A stretch of 64,000 nt of DNA, taken from NCBI RefSeq assembly GCF_008932245.1, contig NZ_CP034909.1, positions 2,741,001 to 2,805,000 of the forward strand, in the 5' to 3' direction. Position 1 is the stretch's first letter. Every line of letters starts with the position of its first letter. Under the pieces are notes generated by a model. That model had not been told where the DNA came from. It saw only the letters and a list, made by a program, of their open reading frames with translations, and made no database searches. Origin of the DNA: Sinorhizobium alkalisoli (lineage in GTDB: Bacteria > Pseudomonadota > Alphaproteobacteria > Rhizobiales > Rhizobiaceae). Shown here piece after piece: positions 54,195-64,000 of this stretch. A program made the position numbers and the translations under genes.

Positions 54195-57100
54195 ATGTCG
54201 ATCAAGGCCAGTATCTATCATCTGACCCACTATAAATACGACCGGCCGGTCAATCTCTCACCGCAAATCATCAGGCTCAAGCCCGCCGCCCATTCGAAGA
54301 CGAAGGTCATCAGCCATTCGCTGAAGGTTTCGCCGGCCAATCACTTCGTCAATCTGCAGCAGGACCCCTACGGCAACTATCTCGCCCGCTACGTCTTTCC
54401 CGATCCGGTGACGGAAATGAAGATCGAAGTGGATCTCGTCGCCGACATGACGGTCTACAATCCTTTCGACTTCTTCGTCGAAGAGGAGGCACAGCACTGG
54501 CCATTTCGCTATGCCGAAGACCTGAGCGACGACCTGAAGATCTACATGACGCCGGACCCAATCGGGCCGAAGCTCTCGGCTTTCATGGAAACGATCGACC
54601 GCTCGCGCCAGCGCACGGTCGACATGATCGTCGGTCTCAATATGCGGCTGCAAAAGGAGATCGGCTACGTCATCCGCATGGAGCCGGGCGTGCAGACGCC
54701 GGAGGGGACGTTGGGTCTCGCCACGGGCTCCTGCCGCGATTCGAGCTGGCTGCTCGTGCAGATCCTGCGCAATCTCGGCTTTGCCGCGCGCTTCGTGTCC
54801 GGCTACCTCATTCAGCTCACGCCGGATCTGAAAGCCCTCGACGGCCCCTCGGGAACGGATCACGACTTCACCGACCTCCATGCCTGGGCCGAGGCCTATA
54901 TTCCAGGTGCCGGCTGGATCGGGCTCGACCCGACCTCCGGGCTCTTGACCGGCGAGAGCCACATCCCGCTCGCCGCGACGCCTCATTATCGCAATGCCGC
55001 GCCGATCTCCGGCGGCTTCTTCGGCGATCCGGAAACCAGATCCGATTTTGCCTTCGACATGAAGATTGCGCGCGTCGCCGAACATCCGCGTATCACCAGG
55101 CCCTTTTCCGACGAGAGCTGGCAGGCGTTGAATGCCCTTGGCGACGAGGTAGACCGCGTATTGGACGAGAACGACGTGCGCCTCACCATGGGTGGCGAGC
55201 CGACCTTCGTATCGATCGACGACTTCGAAGCCGACGAGTGGAACACCGCCGCGGTCGGCCCAACCAAGCGCGAGAAGGCGGACAGGCTCATTCGCCGTCT
55301 GCGCGAGCGCTTTGCACCGGGCGGATTCCTGCACTACGGCCAGGGCAAATGGTACCCCGGCGAGAGCCTGCCGCGATGGACCTTTTCGCTCTACTGGCGT
55401 CGCGACGGCCTGCCGATCTGGCAGCGGCCCGCCCTCATCGCCGAGGAAGTCAGCCAGACCGAGGTTACCGAACGGGATGCGGAGCGCCTGCTCGTTGCCA
55501 TTGCCGGCGAACTCGATCTGAGCGCGGACATGGTCGTTCCGGCCTATGAGGATCCGGCCGAATGGATCGTCAAGGAAGCCAATCTGCCGGACAATGTCGA
55601 TCCGTCCAACTCCAAGCTCGAGGACCCGGAGGCCCGCAGCCGCCTGGCGCGTGTGTTCGAACGGGGCCTGACGACCCCGACCGGCTACGTGCTGCCGGTG
55701 CAGGCCTGGAACGCGCGCGCCACAGGGGTGCAGTGGCTTAGCGAGAAATGGAAGACCCGTCGTGGGCGCCTTTTCCTTGTACCCGGCGACAGCCCCGTCG
55801 GCTATCGATTGCCGCTCGGCGCCTTGCCCCACATCCCTCCCTCTTCCTATCCCTATATCAATCCGGTAGATCCGACCGTTCCGCGCAGCGACCTGCCGGA
55901 TTTCGCGGAAGAAAAAGGGCGGGCGCAGCAATCACGCTTCCAGCCGTCGGAGAGACCTCCGACGCCGCTTTCGCCTATGCCCGATGATATTGCGGGCGCC
56001 GTACGCACCGCAATGACCGTGGAACCGCGCGACGGCAGGCTCTGCGTTTTCATGCCGCCGACGACGAGTATCGAGGAATATCTGGACCTGGTCGCTTCGA
56101 CCGAACGCGCCGCCGCGGAGGTCGGCCTGCCCGTTCACATCGAAGGTTATCCGCCGCCGCAGGACGAGCGCATCAACGTCATCCGCGTCGCACCCGATCC
56201 GGGCGTGATCGAGGTCAACATCCATCCGGCCGCGAACTGGCGGGAATGCGTCGACATCACCACGGCGGTCTATGAGGAAGCGCGCCAGAGCCGGCTCGGC
56301 GCCGACAAGTTCATGATCGACGGCCGTCATACAGGAACCGGCGGCGGCAACCATGTCGTGGTCGGCGGCCGCAGCCCCAACGACAGTCCCTTCCTGCGCC
56401 GGCCGGACCTGTTGAAGAGCATCGTGCTTCATTGGCAGCGGCACCCGTCGCTCTCCTATCTCTTTTCCGGCCTGTTCATCGGACCGACCAGCCAGGCTCC
56501 GCGCATCGACGAGGCGCGGCATGATTCACTTTACGAGTTGGAAATCGCGCTGGCCCAGGTGCCGTCGCCCGATACCGGTCGACTGCCGCCGCTGCCCTGG
56601 CTGACCGATCGGCTCTTCCGCAACCTGCTCGTCGACGTCACAGGCAACACCCATCGCTCAGAGATCTGCATCGACAAGCTGTTCTCGCCCGACGGTCCGA
56701 CCGGACGGCTCGGCCTCGTCGAATTCCGCGGCTTCGAAATGCCGCCGAACGCGCGCATGTCGCTCGCCCAGCAGTTGCTCGTGCGCGCTCTTATCGCCCG
56801 CTTCTGGAAAAGCCCGGTCGAAGGCCGCTTCGTTCGCTGGGGGACGGCGCTCCATGACCGCTTCATGCTGCCCCACTATGTCTGGCAGGATTTTCTCGAG
56901 GTCGTTGCGGACCTCGGCTCACACGGCTTCCATCTCCGCCCGGAGTGGTTCAAGGCACAACTCGAGTTCCGCTTCCCCTTCTGCGGCGAGGTCGAGTACG
57001 AACAGGCGAAGCTCGAAATCCGCCAGGCGCTCGAACCCTGGCATGTGATGGGCGAACAGGGCGCAATCGGCGGCACGGTGCGCTACGTCGATTCCTCGGT

Positions 57101-57521
57101 CGAGCGCCTGCAGGTGAAACTCGAAACCGCCATTCCCGATCGCTACACCGTCGCCTGCAACGGCCGCCCGGTGCCCCTCGCGAAGACGGGCCAAAACGGC
57201 GTCACCGTCGCAGGCGTGCGCTACAAGGCCTGGCAACCGGCCGCGGGCCTTCATCCGGTGTTGCCGGTGAACACTCCCCTTACATTCGACGTTTATGATA
57301 CATGGTCGAATCGGGCGATCGGTGGCTGCGTCTATCACGTTGCGCATCCGGGCGGGCGCAATTACGAGACCTTCCCGGTCAACGGCAACGAGGCAGAGGC
57401 GCGCCGGCTGGCGCGCTTCGAACCCTGGGGCCACACCACGGGCATGTATCGGCTGCATCCCGAAAGCCCATCGGCGGAGTTTCCCCTGACGCTCGATTTG
57501 CGGTGTCCGGCAGGAGTGTAA
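54195..57521 (+). CDS. Transglutaminase-like / DUF2126 protein
   Basis: A 1108-residue cytosolic protein. Residues 1-90: bacterial transglutaminase N-terminal domain ([24 protein letters not shown]). Residues about 140-250: transglutaminase core with Cys180 ([13 protein letters not shown]), His229 ([12 protein letters not shown]) and Asp245 (IGLDPTSGL). Residues about 320-1108: DUF2126 ([45 protein letters not shown]-type and [15 protein letters not shown] segments). First gene of a three-gene operon predicted, in published surveys of ATP-grasp amidoligases, to ligate and cleave peptides. GAGGGG lies 11 bases before ATG 54195. The next gene starts directly at its stop. Confidence 0.93.
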   Translation: MSIKASIYHLTHYKYDRPVNLSPQIIRLKPAAHSKTKVISHSLKVSPANHFVNLQQDPYGNYLARYVFPDPVTEMKIEVDLVADMTVYNPFDFFVEEEAQHWPFRYAEDLSDDLKIYMTPDPIGPKLSAFMETIDRSRQRTVDMIVGLNMRLQKEIGYVIRMEPGVQTPEGTLGLATGSCRDSSWLLVQILRNLGFAARFVSGYLIQLTPDLKALDGPSGTDHDFTDLHAWAEAYIPGAGWIGLDPTSGLLTGESHIPLAATPHYRNAAPISGGFFGDPETRSDFAFDMKIARVAEHPRITRPFSDESWQALNALGDEVDRVLDENDVRLTMGGEPTFVSIDDFEADEWNTAAVGPTKREKADRLIRRLRERFAPGGFLHYGQGKWYPGESLPRWTFSLYWRRDGLPIWQRPALIAEEVSQTEVTERDAERLLVAIAGELDLSADMVVPAYEDPAEWIVKEANLPDNVDPSNSKLEDPEARSRLARVFERGLTTPTGYVLPVQAWNARATGVQWLSEKWKTRRGRLFLVPGDSPVGYRLPLGALPHIPPSSYPYINPVDPTVPRSDLPDFAEEKGRAQQSRFQPSERPPTPLSPMPDDIAGAVRTAMTVEPRDGRLCVFMPPTTSIEEYLDLVASTERAAAEVGLPVHIEGYPPPQDERINVIRVAPDPGVIEVNIHPAANWRECVDITTAVYEEARQSRLGADKFMIDGRHTGTGGGNHVVVGGRSPNDSPFLRRPDLLKSIVLHWQRHPSLSYLFSGLFIGPTSQAPRIDEARHDSLYELEIALAQVPSPDTGRLPPLPWLTDRLFRNLLVDVTGNTHRSEICIDKLFSPDGPTGRLGLVEFRGFEMPPNARMSLAQQLLVRALIARFWKSPVEGRFVRWGTALHDRFMLPHYVWQDFLEVVADLGSHGFHLRPEWFKAQLEFRFPFCGEVEYEQAKLEIRQALEPWHVMGEQGAIGGTVRYVDSSVERLQVKLETAIPDRYTVACNGRPVPLAKTGQNGVTVAGVRYKAWQPAAGLHPVLPVNTPLTFDVYDTWSNRAIGGCVYHVAHPGGRNYETFPVNGNEAEARRLARFEPWGHTTGMYRLHPESPSAEFPLTLDLRCPAGV

Positions 57522-59930
57522 ATGGCGAAGAAGCAGGCGGCAGAGGCAAATGAAGCGATCCGTCCCGGGCATGATCCCTTCGGCGGCTACCGCGCGCTGG
57601 CGGGCGTCGCCGATGAGATGGTCGATCCGAACGGCAACGTCCGGCCCGTCTGGCAACGGCTGCTCTCGACGCTTGGCCGCATGGACGAGACGGAACTCGC
57701 CAACCGCTTTGCTCGCGCCGACCGCTACCTGCGCGACGCCGGCGTCTTCTACCGCGCCTATGGCAAGGAGAACACGGAGCGGAGCTGGCCGCTGTCGCAT
57801 GTGCCGGTCCTGATCGACGAGGCCGAATGGACCGTTGTATCCGAGGGACTCGTGCAGCGCGCCGAGCTCCTGGAAAGGGTAGTCGCCGACATCTACGGCG
57901 AAAACCGGCTGGTGCGCGAAGGCCTGCTGCCGCCGGCGCTGATCGCCTCCAATCCGCAATTCCTGCGCCCGCTCGTCGGCGTCATGCCGGCCGACGGGCA
58001 TTTCCTGCACTTCTGCTCCTTCGAGATCGGCCGCGGACCGGACGGCAACTGGTGGGTGCTTTCCGACCGGACAGAAGCGCCCTCCGGCGCCGGCTTCGCA
58101 CTCGAGAACCGCGTGGCGACGGCACGCGCCTTTTCCGACCTCTATGCCGCAACCCATGTCCACCGGCTGGCGAGTTTCTTCGGCGCCTTCCGCGACACGC
58201 TCCAGTCGCGCAAGCAGCACCCCGACGACCGCATCGCCGTGCTCTCGCCGGGCATCGCCAACGAGACCTATTTCGAACATGCCTATATCGCCCGCTATCT
58301 CGGTTTCATGCTGCTCGAGGGCGAGGACCTGACGGTCGTCGGCGGCCGCGTGATGGTTCGCACCGTCGCCGGCCTCAAACCCGTCGGTGTGCTCTGGCGT
58401 CGCCTCGACGCCTCCTTCGCCGATCCGCTTGAGCTCAATCAGTCTTCACATATCGGCACGCCCGGTATCGTCGAGGCGCTGAGGGAAGGCTCCGTTTCGA
58501 TCGTCAATGCGCTTGGCTCCGGCATCCTGGAGACGCGTGCGCTTCTGGCCTTCATGCCGGCCATCTGTCGCCAATTGCTCGGCGAGGAACAGAAGCTGCC
58601 GTCGATCGCCACCTGGTGGTGCGGTCAGGAATCCGAGCGCGAACATGTCGCCGGCAACATCGAAGGCATGGTGATCGGCCCGGCCTATTCGACGCGGCCC
58701 TTCTTCGACGACGATGGCCAGTCTGTGCTCGGTGCCTCGCTCCGCGATACGGCCAGGACCTCGGTCGCCCAGTGGCTGGCGACGGACGGCGGCAAGCTCG
58801 TTGGGCAGGAGGTCGTCACGCTGTCGACGACGCCCGCCTGGGTGCGCGGCCGGCTGACGCCCCGGCCGATGAGTCTCCGGGTCTTTGCCGCGCGCACGCG
58901 CGACGGCTGGCAAATCATGCCGGGGGGCTTCGCCCGCATCGGCTCCGGCGACGACGTGGCGGCCATCGCAATGCAGTCCGGCGGCACCGCCGCCGATGTC
59001 TGGATCGTCAGCGACAGGCCGGTCGAGCGCATGTCGCTGCTTCCGGCAGAGGAGAGCTTCAGCCGCAACCTGCCGGGCAGCCTGCCGAGCCGCGCCGCCG
59101 ACAACCTCTTCTGGCTCGGTCGTTACATCGAACGGGCGGAGGGCGCGCTGCGGATCCTGCGCGCCTGGCATAGTCGCTTCGCCGAGGCGGCCGACCCCGA
59201 CATGCCGCTGCTCAAGGACGTGAGCGAGTATCTTGCCCTCCTCGATGTCAAGACGCGCCAGCCGGTGCCGGACAGCCTGGTTTCCGATATCGCCAGCGCG
59301 CTTTTCAGTGCCGGCAACATTCGCGACCGCTTCTCGCCCGACGGCTGGCTTGCGCTCAACGACCTCTTGAAAACGGCGCGCAAGTTCCACGCGACCGTGC
59401 AGGCCGGCGATGACGCCTCCCACGCGATGACCATTCTTCTGCGCAAGCTCGCGGGCTTTGCAGGCCTCGTGCACGAAAACATGTATCGCTTTACCGGCTG
59501 GCGCTTTCTTTCGATCGGCCGCTATCTCGAGCGCGGCATGCACATGACGCGGCTGCTCGGGCACATGTCCGGGCCCGATGCACCGGACGGCGCCTACGAC
59601 ATGTTGCTCGAGATCGGCGACAGCGTCATGACCCACCGACGCCGCTACAACGTCAACACGGCAGCCGTAACCGTTACCGACCTGCTGGCGCTCGACCCGC
59701 TCAACCCGCGCTCGATCCTCTACCAGTTGAACGAGATCAAGACGGAGGTCGAGCTGCTGCCGAATGCTTTCGTCAACGGCCAGATGTCGCCGTTCTATCG
59801 GGAAACCATGCGACTTCATTCCGGTCTTGCCGTGATGACACCGGAGGCAATGACGGCGACGGTCTACAAACGGCTGGAGCAGGACCTCGAAAGGCTTTCC
59901 GACCTGCTCGCGCAAACCTATCTCGGCTAA
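57522..59930 (+). CDS. Circularly permuted ATP-grasp / alpha-E fusion protein
   Basis: An 802-residue fusion. Residues about 20-490: circularly permuted ATP-grasp type 2 (FYRAYGKENTERSWPLSHVPVLID, LSPGIANETYFEHAYIARYLGFMLLEGEDL, TVAGLKPVGVLWRRLDASFADPLEL), a predicted amidoligase. Residues about 520-802: alpha-E helical domain (LPSRAADNLFWLGRYIERAEGALRILR, RRRYNVNTAAVTVTDLLALDPLNPRSILYQL split). In many bacteria these are two separate genes; here they are one frame. The ATG follows the stop of the previous gene with no gap. Confidence 0.93.
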   Translation: MAKKQAAEANEAIRPGHDPFGGYRALAGVADEMVDPNGNVRPVWQRLLSTLGRMDETELANRFARADRYLRDAGVFYRAYGKENTERSWPLSHVPVLIDEAEWTVVSEGLVQRAELLERVVADIYGENRLVREGLLPPALIASNPQFLRPLVGVMPADGHFLHFCSFEIGRGPDGNWWVLSDRTEAPSGAGFALENRVATARAFSDLYAATHVHRLASFFGAFRDTLQSRKQHPDDRIAVLSPGIANETYFEHAYIARYLGFMLLEGEDLTVVGGRVMVRTVAGLKPVGVLWRRLDASFADPLELNQSSHIGTPGIVEALREGSVSIVNALGSGILETRALLAFMPAICRQLLGEEQKLPSIATWWCGQESEREHVAGNIEGMVIGPAYSTRPFFDDDGQSVLGASLRDTARTSVAQWLATDGGKLVGQEVVTLSTTPAWVRGRLTPRPMSLRVFAARTRDGWQIMPGGFARIGSGDDVAAIAMQSGGTAADVWIVSDRPVERMSLLPAEESFSRNLPGSLPSRAADNLFWLGRYIERAEGALRILRAWHSRFAEAADPDMPLLKDVSEYLALLDVKTRQPVPDSLVSDIASALFSAGNIRDRFSPDGWLALNDLLKTARKFHATVQAGDDASHAMTILLRKLAGFAGLVHENMYRFTGWRFLSIGRYLERGMHMTRLLGHMSGPDAPDGAYDMLLEIGDSVMTHRRRYNVNTAAVTVTDLLALDPLNPRSILYQLNEIKTEVELLPNAFVNGQMSPFYRETMRLHSGLAVMTPEAMTATVYKRLEQDLERLSDLLAQTYLG

Positions 59931-59947
59931 CAAGAGCGGCGGTTCCG

Positions 59948-60826
59948 ATGCTCTACGACATCAACCTGAAGATCACCTATCGCTACGAGGTTCCGGTCAG
60001 CGGCGGGCGCCACCTCGTCCGGGTCCTGCCCGCGTCGATCCCGGGGCGCCAGCGGCTCATCGCAGGTTCGGTAACGTGCCAGCCGGCACCGTTCGAGCGC
60101 TCGGAAAATGTCGATTTCTTCTCCAATCCGACCACCACCATCCTTTTCCGCTCTGCCCACGACCACCTGATCATCCGCATGCAGGCGCGCGTGCAGGCGG
60201 AGCCCGCCGCACTCTCAGCCGATCTTTCGCCGGCGCTTGCGGCTCTGCCGGCGGAGCTTGCCGACTGCTGGTCCGTCGACGCCAACTCCCCCCATCATTT
60301 CCTCGGGCCAAGCCCGCTACTGGAGCAGGTCCCGGAGATCGCCGCCTATGCTCGCGAGATCAAGCGCGACGGGATGACGGTGCAGCAGATCGGCCTTGCC
60401 ATTTGCGAGTGCATCCATCGCGATTTCACCTACGACACGGACGCGACGACCGTCACAACCACGCCGGCCGAGGCCTTCAAGCTGAAGGGCGGCGTCTGCC
60501 AGGATTTCGCCCACGTGATGATCGTGGCGCTGCGCAGTCTCGGCATTCCGGCGGGCTATGTCAGCGGCTTCCTCAGAACACTTCCGCCGCCCGGCAAGGA
60601 GCGCCTGGAAGGCGCCGACGCCATGCATGCCTGGGTGCGCTTCTGGTGCGGCACGTCCGGCGGCTGGATGGAACTCGACCCCACGAACAATATGTCCGCC
60701 GGGACCGATCACATCATCGTCGGCCACGGTCGCGACTATGGCGACGTGGCGCCGGTGATCGGCGTCCTGAAAAGCTATGGCGGCCAGACGACCGAACAGG
60801 CCGTCGACGTCAATCCCGTCGAGTGA
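59948..60826 (+). CDS. Transglutaminase family protein (second of operon)
   Basis: 292 residues. N-terminal bacterial transglutaminase domain (YDINLKITYRYEVPVSGGRHLVRVLP) and a core with Cys184 (GGVCQDFAHVMIVALRSLG), His227 (DAMHAWVRFWC) and Asp244 (MELDPTNN). The triad is intact, so it should be a cysteine peptidase or transamidase. It starts 17 bases after the ATP-grasp gene. Its stop codon sits at the base of a 16-bp hairpin. Anbu, the proteasome-like peptidase often found next, is not in this window. Confidence 0.93.
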   Translation: MLYDINLKITYRYEVPVSGGRHLVRVLPASIPGRQRLIAGSVTCQPAPFERSENVDFFSNPTTTILFRSAHDHLIIRMQARVQAEPAALSADLSPALAALPAELADCWSVDANSPHHFLGPSPLLEQVPEIAAYAREIKRDGMTVQQIGLAICECIHRDFTYDTDATTVTTTPAEAFKLKGGVCQDFAHVMIVALRSLGIPAGYVSGFLRTLPPPGKERLEGADAMHAWVRFWCGTSGGWMELDPTNNMSAGTDHIIVGHGRDYGDVAPVIGVLKSYGGQTTEQAVDVNPVE

Positions 60827-60859
60827 CCAGGATTGGCACGAACGTGCCAATCCTGGTCA
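60824..60859 (+). terminator. Very stable hairpin at the end of the transglutaminase operon
   Basis: A perfect 16-bp stem: TGACCAGGATTGGCAC (60824-60839) with its reverse complement (60844-60859), loop GAAC. The first triplet is the stop codon TGA. No T-run follows immediately, so it may be an mRNA 3' stabiliser or a Rho-assisted terminator. Confidence 0.75.
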
Positions 60860-60991
60860 GGCCGATCCTGCTCAAATCCGTAAAAAATAATCGTCTTTGC
60901 GGCTAAACGATAAAAATGCAACGAACAGGTGAACCGAGCGGTAACGCATAACCGGTAGTGTCGCAGCACGAATTCATACAACGTGTGGGGC

Positions 60992-62200
60992 ATGAAAATG
61001 GAAAGCGGATCCACAGCCGGCCGGACCTTCATCACGATGTGGCGGGACCGGGGCGGCAATTTCGGCATGATGACGGCGCTGCTTGCCCCGCTGCTCTTTG
61101 CGGTAGGCGGCGTTTCGATCGACATGGCCAATATGCTGATGTCCAAGAACCAGCTTCAGGACGCGACCGATGCTGCTGCGCTTGCGGCCGCTTCCGCGCT
61201 CGTTTCCAAGGAGCAGCCGAGCATCGAAGCGGCCCAGGAAATCGCCCGCAAGTTCCTTCGCACGCAAGTCGCTGGCGCCCCGTCGGTGGCCGAGACGGAG
61301 AGCGGCGCCGATAGCGAAGATGACGGCGTGGACGTCGGCATCTCCGAGACGCAGAACGGCGCAACGGGAAAAACCTTCAAGGTCACTGTCACCGCCAAAC
61401 AAATCGTCAACTTCAATGCCATGACGCGACTGCTCGGCCAGGATCGGGTTACGCTTGAGACCAGTTCGACTGCGGAAAGCGCGACCGAGAGCAAGAACGC
61501 GCTTTCGATGTATCTTGTGCTCGACCGCTCCGGCTCGATGGCCTGGAAGACGGATACCATCAACACGGCAAAGAAGAGCTGTCCCAATTACACGGAATCG
61601 ACCTGGAGCAAGTATCCCAACCTGAAGGCGACCAGCCCCTGCTACGTCGCGAAGATCGATGCGCTGAAGACCGCAGCGAGCGATCTGTTCGCGCAGTTGG
61701 AGGTAGCGGATCCGGATTCGACCTACGTGCGGACCGGCGCGGTTTCCTACAATGCCTCGCAGGATACCCCGGGCGACATCGCTTGGGGCGTGACGAACAC
61801 GGCCCTCTATGTGAACGCACTGGAGGCAACCGGCGGCACGGCATCGGGCAACGCCTTCAAGTCCGCGTACCAGAAGGTGACGGCAAGCGCCGAAAATACT
61901 GCTCACGCCAGCAAGAACGGTCAGGTTCCCACCAAATACATCGTCTTCATGACCGACGGCGAGAACAATTACACTTCCGAGGACACGCTGACCAAGCAAT
62001 GGTGCGACACGGCAAAGGCCAACAAGGTCGAGGTGTACAGCGTTGCCTTCATGGCGCCGAGCCGCGGCCAGGCACTCCTGAAATATTGCGCCTCATCGAC
62101 ATCGCACTATTTCGAAGCCGAGGAGGCCGCAGATCTCGTCGCCGCATTCAAGGCGATCGGCGAAAGGGCGTCGGCAATGGTCTCGCGCCTTACGAAGTAA
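60992..62200 (+). CDS. TadG-like pilus protein with von Willebrand factor A domain
   Basis: About 402 residues. N-terminal TadE/TadG pilin-like segment GNFGMMTALLAPLLFAVGGVSIDMANMLMSKNQLQDATDAAALAAAS (residues about 25-70, one transmembrane helix). A vWA domain follows with the MIDAS motif DRSGSM (DxSxS), a Thr in GAVSYN region and MTDGENN (Asp). A cysteine pair lies in KKSCPNYTE and SPCYVAK. It should sit in the envelope and bind a metal-dependent ligand or assist Flp pili. No tad genes are adjacent. GTG 60983 is an alternative start. Confidence 0.87.
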   Translation: MKMESGSTAGRTFITMWRDRGGNFGMMTALLAPLLFAVGGVSIDMANMLMSKNQLQDATDAAALAAASALVSKEQPSIEAAQEIARKFLRTQVAGAPSVAETESGADSEDDGVDVGISETQNGATGKTFKVTVTAKQIVNFNAMTRLLGQDRVTLETSSTAESATESKNALSMYLVLDRSGSMAWKTDTINTAKKSCPNYTESTWSKYPNLKATSPCYVAKIDALKTAASDLFAQLEVADPDSTYVRTGAVSYNASQDTPGDIAWGVTNTALYVNALEATGGTASGNAFKSAYQKVTASAENTAHASKNGQVPTKYIVFMTDGENNYTSEDTLTKQWCDTAKANKVEVYSVAFMAPSRGQALLKYCASSTSHYFEAEEAADLVAAFKAIGERASAMVSRLTK

Positions 62201-62223
62201 GCCAGCTCAGATCGGTTTTCGCC

Positions 62224-62251
62224 ATGCCGTCCGGTTCCCGGACGGCATTTT
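62224..62251 (+). terminator. Intrinsic terminator of the TadG-like gene
   Basis: Stem ATGCCGTCCGG (62224-62234) / CCGGACGGCAT (62238-62248), loop TTC, then TTT. Confidence 0.9.
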
Positions 62252-62483
62252 GCATAATGCATAGGAAACTGGATAGGCGCGACGCGCATGCCGCGACGGG
62301 TCTCCATGTCACCGCGCATTTCAGGCGAAAAGCATCGCGGACCCGTCAACATGTAAGTGGCGGCTGTTTTAATCCATTTAAAAACACCTGTTGCAAGCGC
62401 TTCGGATCGATGCATAAATTGCCCTGTCTACGGTCGGCTCCGGCCTTCGGTCTCCCAAATGCAACAAGGGTTTGACAGTTTTG

Positions 62484-64000
62484 ATGATGAATCGGCTCTC
62501 CACCAACGAACTGCCGCAGCCCGCACTGAGGTCTTCCGAACCGGGTCAACTCGCGGTCGAAATTCTGGAGCGCCTGAAGTATCGCATCGGCAAGGATCCC
62601 AAGGTCGCCAAACCGCATGACTGGCTGACGGCTGCCATCTTGGTCGTGCGCGACCGCATCACGGATCGCTGGATGGACTCGACGCGCAAGACCTATTCGA
62701 CGGGGGCCAAGCGGGTCTATTATCTTTCGCTCGAATTCCTCATCGGCCGGCTGATGCGCGATGCGATGACCAATATCGGCCTGATGGACGAGATGCGCGA
62801 TGCGCTCGCTTCTCTCGGCGTCGATATCGACCTGGTTGCCGAGCTGGAGCCGGATGCCGCGCTGGGCAATGGTGGCCTCGGGCGGCTTGCTGCCTGTTTC
62901 ATGGAATCCATGGCGACGGTCGACGTGCCCGCCTATGGCTATGGCATCCGCTACATGCATGGCCTGTTCCGGCAGCAGATGGCCGACGGCTGGCAGGTCG
63001 AACTGCCGGAAACCTGGCTCGCGCACGGCAACCCGTGGGAATTCGAACGACGCGAAAGCTCCTACGAAATCGGCTTCGGCGGCAGCGTCGAGACCGTCAA
63101 TGTCGACGAGGAAGTCCAGCGCTATGTGTGGAAGCCGGCAGAGCGGGTGATCGCGACCGCCTTCGACACGCCGGCCGTCGGCTGGCGGGCGACGCGCGTC
63201 AATACGCTGAGGCTCTGGGCCGCGCAACCGATCGATCCGATCCTGCTCGACGCCTTCAATGCCGGAGACCACATCGGCGCGCTGCGCGACAGCAACAAGG
63301 CGGAGAGCCTGACACGCGTGCTCTATCCCGCCGACGCGACTCCGGCCGGACAGGAACTGCGCCTCCGGCAGGAATATTTCTTCTCCTCCGCTTCGCTGCA
63401 GGACATCCTGCGGCGGCACCTGCAGCAATATCCGGATTTCACCTCATTGCCGGATGCCGTCGCCATCCAGCTCAACGACACGCATCCGGCCGTATCGGTG
63501 GCCGAACTCGTCCGCCTGCTGACCGACGTCCACGGGCTCGGTTTCGACCAGGCCTGGGACATTGCCCGGCGTACCTTCGCCTACACCAACCACACGCTTC
63601 TGCCGGAAGCGCTGGAAAGCTGGCCGGTACCACTCTTCGAGCGGCTGCTGCCGCGCCACATGCAGATCGTCTACGCCGTCAACGCCAAGATCCTGATCGA
63701 GGCGCGCAAGCAGAAGCACGCAACCGACGAGGAAATCCGCAACATTTCGCTCATAGATGAAACCGGCGAGCGGCGTGTGCGAATGGGCAATCTCGCCTTC
63801 GTCGGCTCCCACTCCATCAACGGCGTGTCGGCGCTGCACACGGAGTTGATGAAGGAAACGGTCTTTGCCGACCTGCACCGGCTCTATCCCGACCGCATCA
63901 ACAACAAGACCAACGGCATCACGCCGCGCCGTTGGCTGATGCAATGCAATCCCGGTCTCTTCGCCCTGATCCGCGACGCGATCGGCGACGACTTCATGGA
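62484..64000 (+). CDS. glgP: Glycogen/starch phosphorylase (cut by window edge)
   Basis: The N-terminal ~505 residues are present. Releases glucose-1-phosphate from glycogen. Landmarks are KRVYYLSLEFLIGRLM, ALGNGGLGRLAACFMESMATVDVPAYGYGIRY, WEFERRESSYEIGFGG, RLRQEYFFSSASLQDILRRHL, VAIQLNDTHPAVSVAEL and NKTNGITPRRWL. The PLP lysine lies beyond the window. It starts at ATG 62484 (or 62487); AAGGG lies 13 bases upstream. An AT-rich stretch with TTTTAATCC at about 62367 may hold its promoter. No other glg genes are in view. Confidence 0.95.
   Translation, partial: MMNRLSTNELPQPALRSSEPGQLAVEILERLKYRIGKDPKVAKPHDWLTAAILVVRDRITDRWMDSTRKTYSTGAKRVYYLSLEFLIGRLMRDAMTNIGLMDEMRDALASLGVDIDLVAELEPDAALGNGGLGRLAACFMESMATVDVPAYGYGIRYMHGLFRQQMADGWQVELPETWLAHGNPWEFERRESSYEIGFGGSVETVNVDEEVQRYVWKPAERVIATAFDTPAVGWRATRVNTLRLWAAQPIDPILLDAFNAGDHIGALRDSNKAESLTRVLYPADATPAGQELRLRQEYFFSSASLQDILRRHLQQYPDFTSLPDAVAIQLNDTHPAVSVAELVRLLTDVHGLGFDQAWDIARRTFAYTNHTLLPEALESWPVPLFERLLPRHMQIVYAVNAKILIEARKQKHATDEEIRNISLIDETGERRVRMGNLAFVGSHSINGVSALHTELMKETVFADLHRLYPDRINNKTNGITPRRWLMQCNPGLFALIRDAIGDDFM

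Overview
The window is GC-rich alphaproteobacterial chromosome, most probably from Sinorhizobium/Ensifer. This rests on gene content (homospermidine synthase, Omp10-type lipoprotein, CpdR, DUF1244, GapR/DUF2312, DUF1036, DUF882) and on rhizobial palindromic intergenic repeats. The gene order resembles what I remember of the chromosomal pykA-hemH-gltBD-cpdR-ilvD region of S. meliloti; I could not align it. No transposase, prophage, CRISPR array or rRNA was found. There is one tRNA, tRNA-Val(GAC). Both window ends cut genes: pykA on the left and glgP on the right.

Layout. 1-14 kb: pykA/DUF1036; an N-formylglutamate amidohydrolase-like gene overlapping a DUF1244 gene; gapR; a DUF882 envelope protein; an orphan sigma-54 response regulator; pepF-pabB-pabC with stop/start overlaps; a diguanylate cyclase; a DUF3445 protein; homospermidine synthase. 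14-27 kb: omp10-like lipoprotein, a 5'-nucleotidase ending in LysM, hemH, a membrane PAS-GGDEF protein, an SPFH/NfeD pair, an outer-membrane barrel, galU, a lytic transglycosylase and an SGNH hydrolase. 27-41 kb: gltBD for ammonium assimilation, threonine aldolase, an Hsp20 gene with a ROSE-like RNA thermometer, an alpha/beta hydrolase, hisN-like phosphatase, a second amidohydrolase, cpdR and the tRNA. 41-54 kb is a more accessory stretch: redoxin, a zinc-ribbon/cyclase/ATPase/TPR regulator, ilvD, a GFA enzyme with a divergent MarR, a DUF421 pair, a second MarR divergent from a DUF899 gene, DUF1579, VOC, and a LysR divergent from an aldo/keto reductase. 54-61 kb holds a tight three-gene operon: transglutaminase-DUF2126, circularly permuted ATP-grasp fused to alpha-E, and a second transglutaminase. 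This is a predicted peptide-ligation/cleavage system; its usual Anbu peptidase is not nearby. A TadG-like von Willebrand protein and glgP follow.

The most interesting non-protein signals are two intergenic small-RNA candidates. One, at about 38250-38330, has a promoter, three hairpins, two exposed anti-Shine-Dalgarno segments and an intrinsic terminator; it resembles the 'cuckoo'/alpha-r14 type. The other, at about 35965-36078, has a GAAA-capped hairpin, a CU-rich loop hairpin and a 15-bp terminator stem. A weaker third candidate follows the tRNA. Two divergent MarR promoters carry palindromic operators. The gltB/ltaE intergenic region carries a 12-bp-arm palindrome and a tandem 11-bp repeat. 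Mosaic palindromic repeats recur at many gene ends, and one supplies the last codons of the hydrolase at 36199-37188.
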